In this document: positions 42,424-43,233 of the stretch, in pieces
Position numbering within the stretch: position 1 is the first letter of the stretch
Layout of the letters: each line of letters opens with the position of its first letter
NCBI GenBank assembly: GCA_030849065.1
Contig: JASAON010001506.1
Location: forward strand, 1-43,233
Length of the DNA: 43,233 nucleotides
Direction: 5' to 3'
DNA from: Jaenimonas drosophilae
Lineage: Eukaryota > Euglenozoa > Kinetoplastea > Trypanosomatida > Trypanosomatidae
Position numbers and translations under genes: made by a program
The notes under the pieces: generated by a model
Seen by the model: the letters and a program-made list of their open reading frames with translations, nothing else
Database searches by the model: none
Told to the model about the DNA's origin: nothing

Positions 42424-43233
42424 CTTTCTGGTGCGGGACGCAGCAGCAGGAGAGATGAAACGTAGGCTTACCAATCTTGAGGATTGAGTGATGTTGCAGG
42501 AACAGCACAAGCAACAAGAAGTTAATGGAATGTCGTTAACTGCACAAAGTGAGAGTAGAGAGAGAGAGAGGAATTGCCATAGATGGCATAACCCACAGAC
42601 GTAAAGTACACATGTACATATCAATCGCATCAATTACACAATGTACCAGCTGGAAAACAAAAGAGAGATCGCTTCACGTCAGCGTTCTTCCTGGCTGATA
42701 GACCATTAGGAAGACTCAGTGGGAGCTCACACCACCACTCAGCACTCGGTCGTCATCACCCATCACCGGAGAGCCAAGATGTAGTCGCTAGCACACGATC
42801 ATCACAGTGGATAGGTTTCCTTCACTGTAACGACACACCACATGAATCCAGTAGCGTTCAAGTATATAGACAAGCACAAACGATTAAAACACATGTTCTT
42901 TGTACGAGCGCACATACCCAAGCACTCACACACCCAAATAGGAAGTGAACACGGTGAGCAGCAATGACAGTACAAGTGCATCGGGTGTTAGCCAATGCCA
43001 CCGTCTACCCCCGCTCACTGAGTGTTACAACAGAATGCACAAAGGTTGGGTAAATCAACGGCAGTACCAATTCAACACATGAGACAGGCCAGATGGAGGA
43101 ACCACAACATAGGCCCTCTAGAGCTTACCAAATCATGCGTACAGAGAAGAGAGCATGCGAGTATGATATAGTACATACAGAAACAAAAATGCATGTATGG
43201 ATGTGGGTTGCACTCATACTGCGTTGATAAAAA
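42424..43233. other. region upstream of copy B
   Basis: Apart from the leader and acceptor of copy B, the last 660 bp hold no recognisable gene on either strand; this is probably the 3'UTR or intergenic part of the next - strand gene outside the window. Confidence 0.5.
42540..42571 (-). promoter_or_regulatory. trans-splice acceptor for copy B
   Basis: On the - strand a CTCTCTCTCTCTACTCTCAC tract runs into TTTGTGCAG, with the AG at 42541-42540. No ATG occurs on the - strand between it and 42423, so the start codon is well supported, with a 116-nt 5'UTR. Confidence 0.72.

Noticed and set aside
1..43233. CRISPR arrays, insertion sequences, bacterial promoters, operons or riboswitches
   Set aside because: None seen; the gene layout and tRNA signals are eukaryotic (kinetoplastid-like). 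No retroelement or viral gene was recognised either.

Overview
The window looks like nuclear DNA of a kinetoplastid flagellate. Long intron-less genes lie head to tail on one strand. Most are preceded by a pyrimidine tract and an AG at a short distance from the ATG, which is the layout of trans-spliced polycistronic transcription. Two receptor-type adenylate cyclase-like genes of the trypanosome ESAG4/GRESAG4 architecture are present, and the + strand gene array meets a - strand array at a convergent strand switch that holds three tRNA genes. Low-complexity His, Asp, Asn, Gln and Ala tracts, ATG/GAT/CAT-rich DNA and CA-rich leaders suggest a bodonid (free-living type, for example Bodo-like) rather than Trypanosoma or Leishmania; that assignment is inference.

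Layout: positions 2-31901 carry sixteen + strand genes. First comes a 5'-truncated unknown gene and a 158-bp tandem repeat. Three cytoskeleton-like genes follow: a coiled-coil/W-motif protein, a degenerate kinesin-like protein, and a 1508-residue coiled-coil protein with Sfi1-like W motifs. Next are a PP4R3/SMEK subunit, a NEK kinase with a C-terminal PH domain, a VPS11-like HOPS/CORVET subunit and a single-pass membrane protein. After those come a possible HMG-box protein with a basic tail, two low-complexity proteins that both end in Cys-Cys, an RRM protein, a PDZ-like repeat protein, a coiled-coil protein, an ERGIC3/Erv46 homologue and an RCC1-repeat protein. tRNA-Ile(AAT), tRNA-Ser(AGA) and tRNA-Phe(GAA) fill the convergent switch. 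From 33190 rightwards two large - strand paralogues have a signal peptide, a ligand-binding-like ectodomain, a Thr-rich stalk, one TM helix and a cyclase domain.

The genes do not form a pathway, as expected for kinetoplastid arrays, although 1674-9789 may be a local group of cytoskeletal genes. Several apparent reading frames begin at GTG or TTG; I used the first sensible ATG downstream of a splice acceptor.

The most interesting items are: the cyclase pair, in which key catalytic positions are changed in both copies while one segment of the domain stays about 94% identical in DNA; the degenerate kinesin motor with Walker A, switch I and switch II all eroded; the adjacent genes sharing a Lys-Ala-x-Ala...Cys-Cys tail; and a VPS11-like protein without its C-terminal RING. 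All family assignments come from reading motifs by eye; no searches were run.
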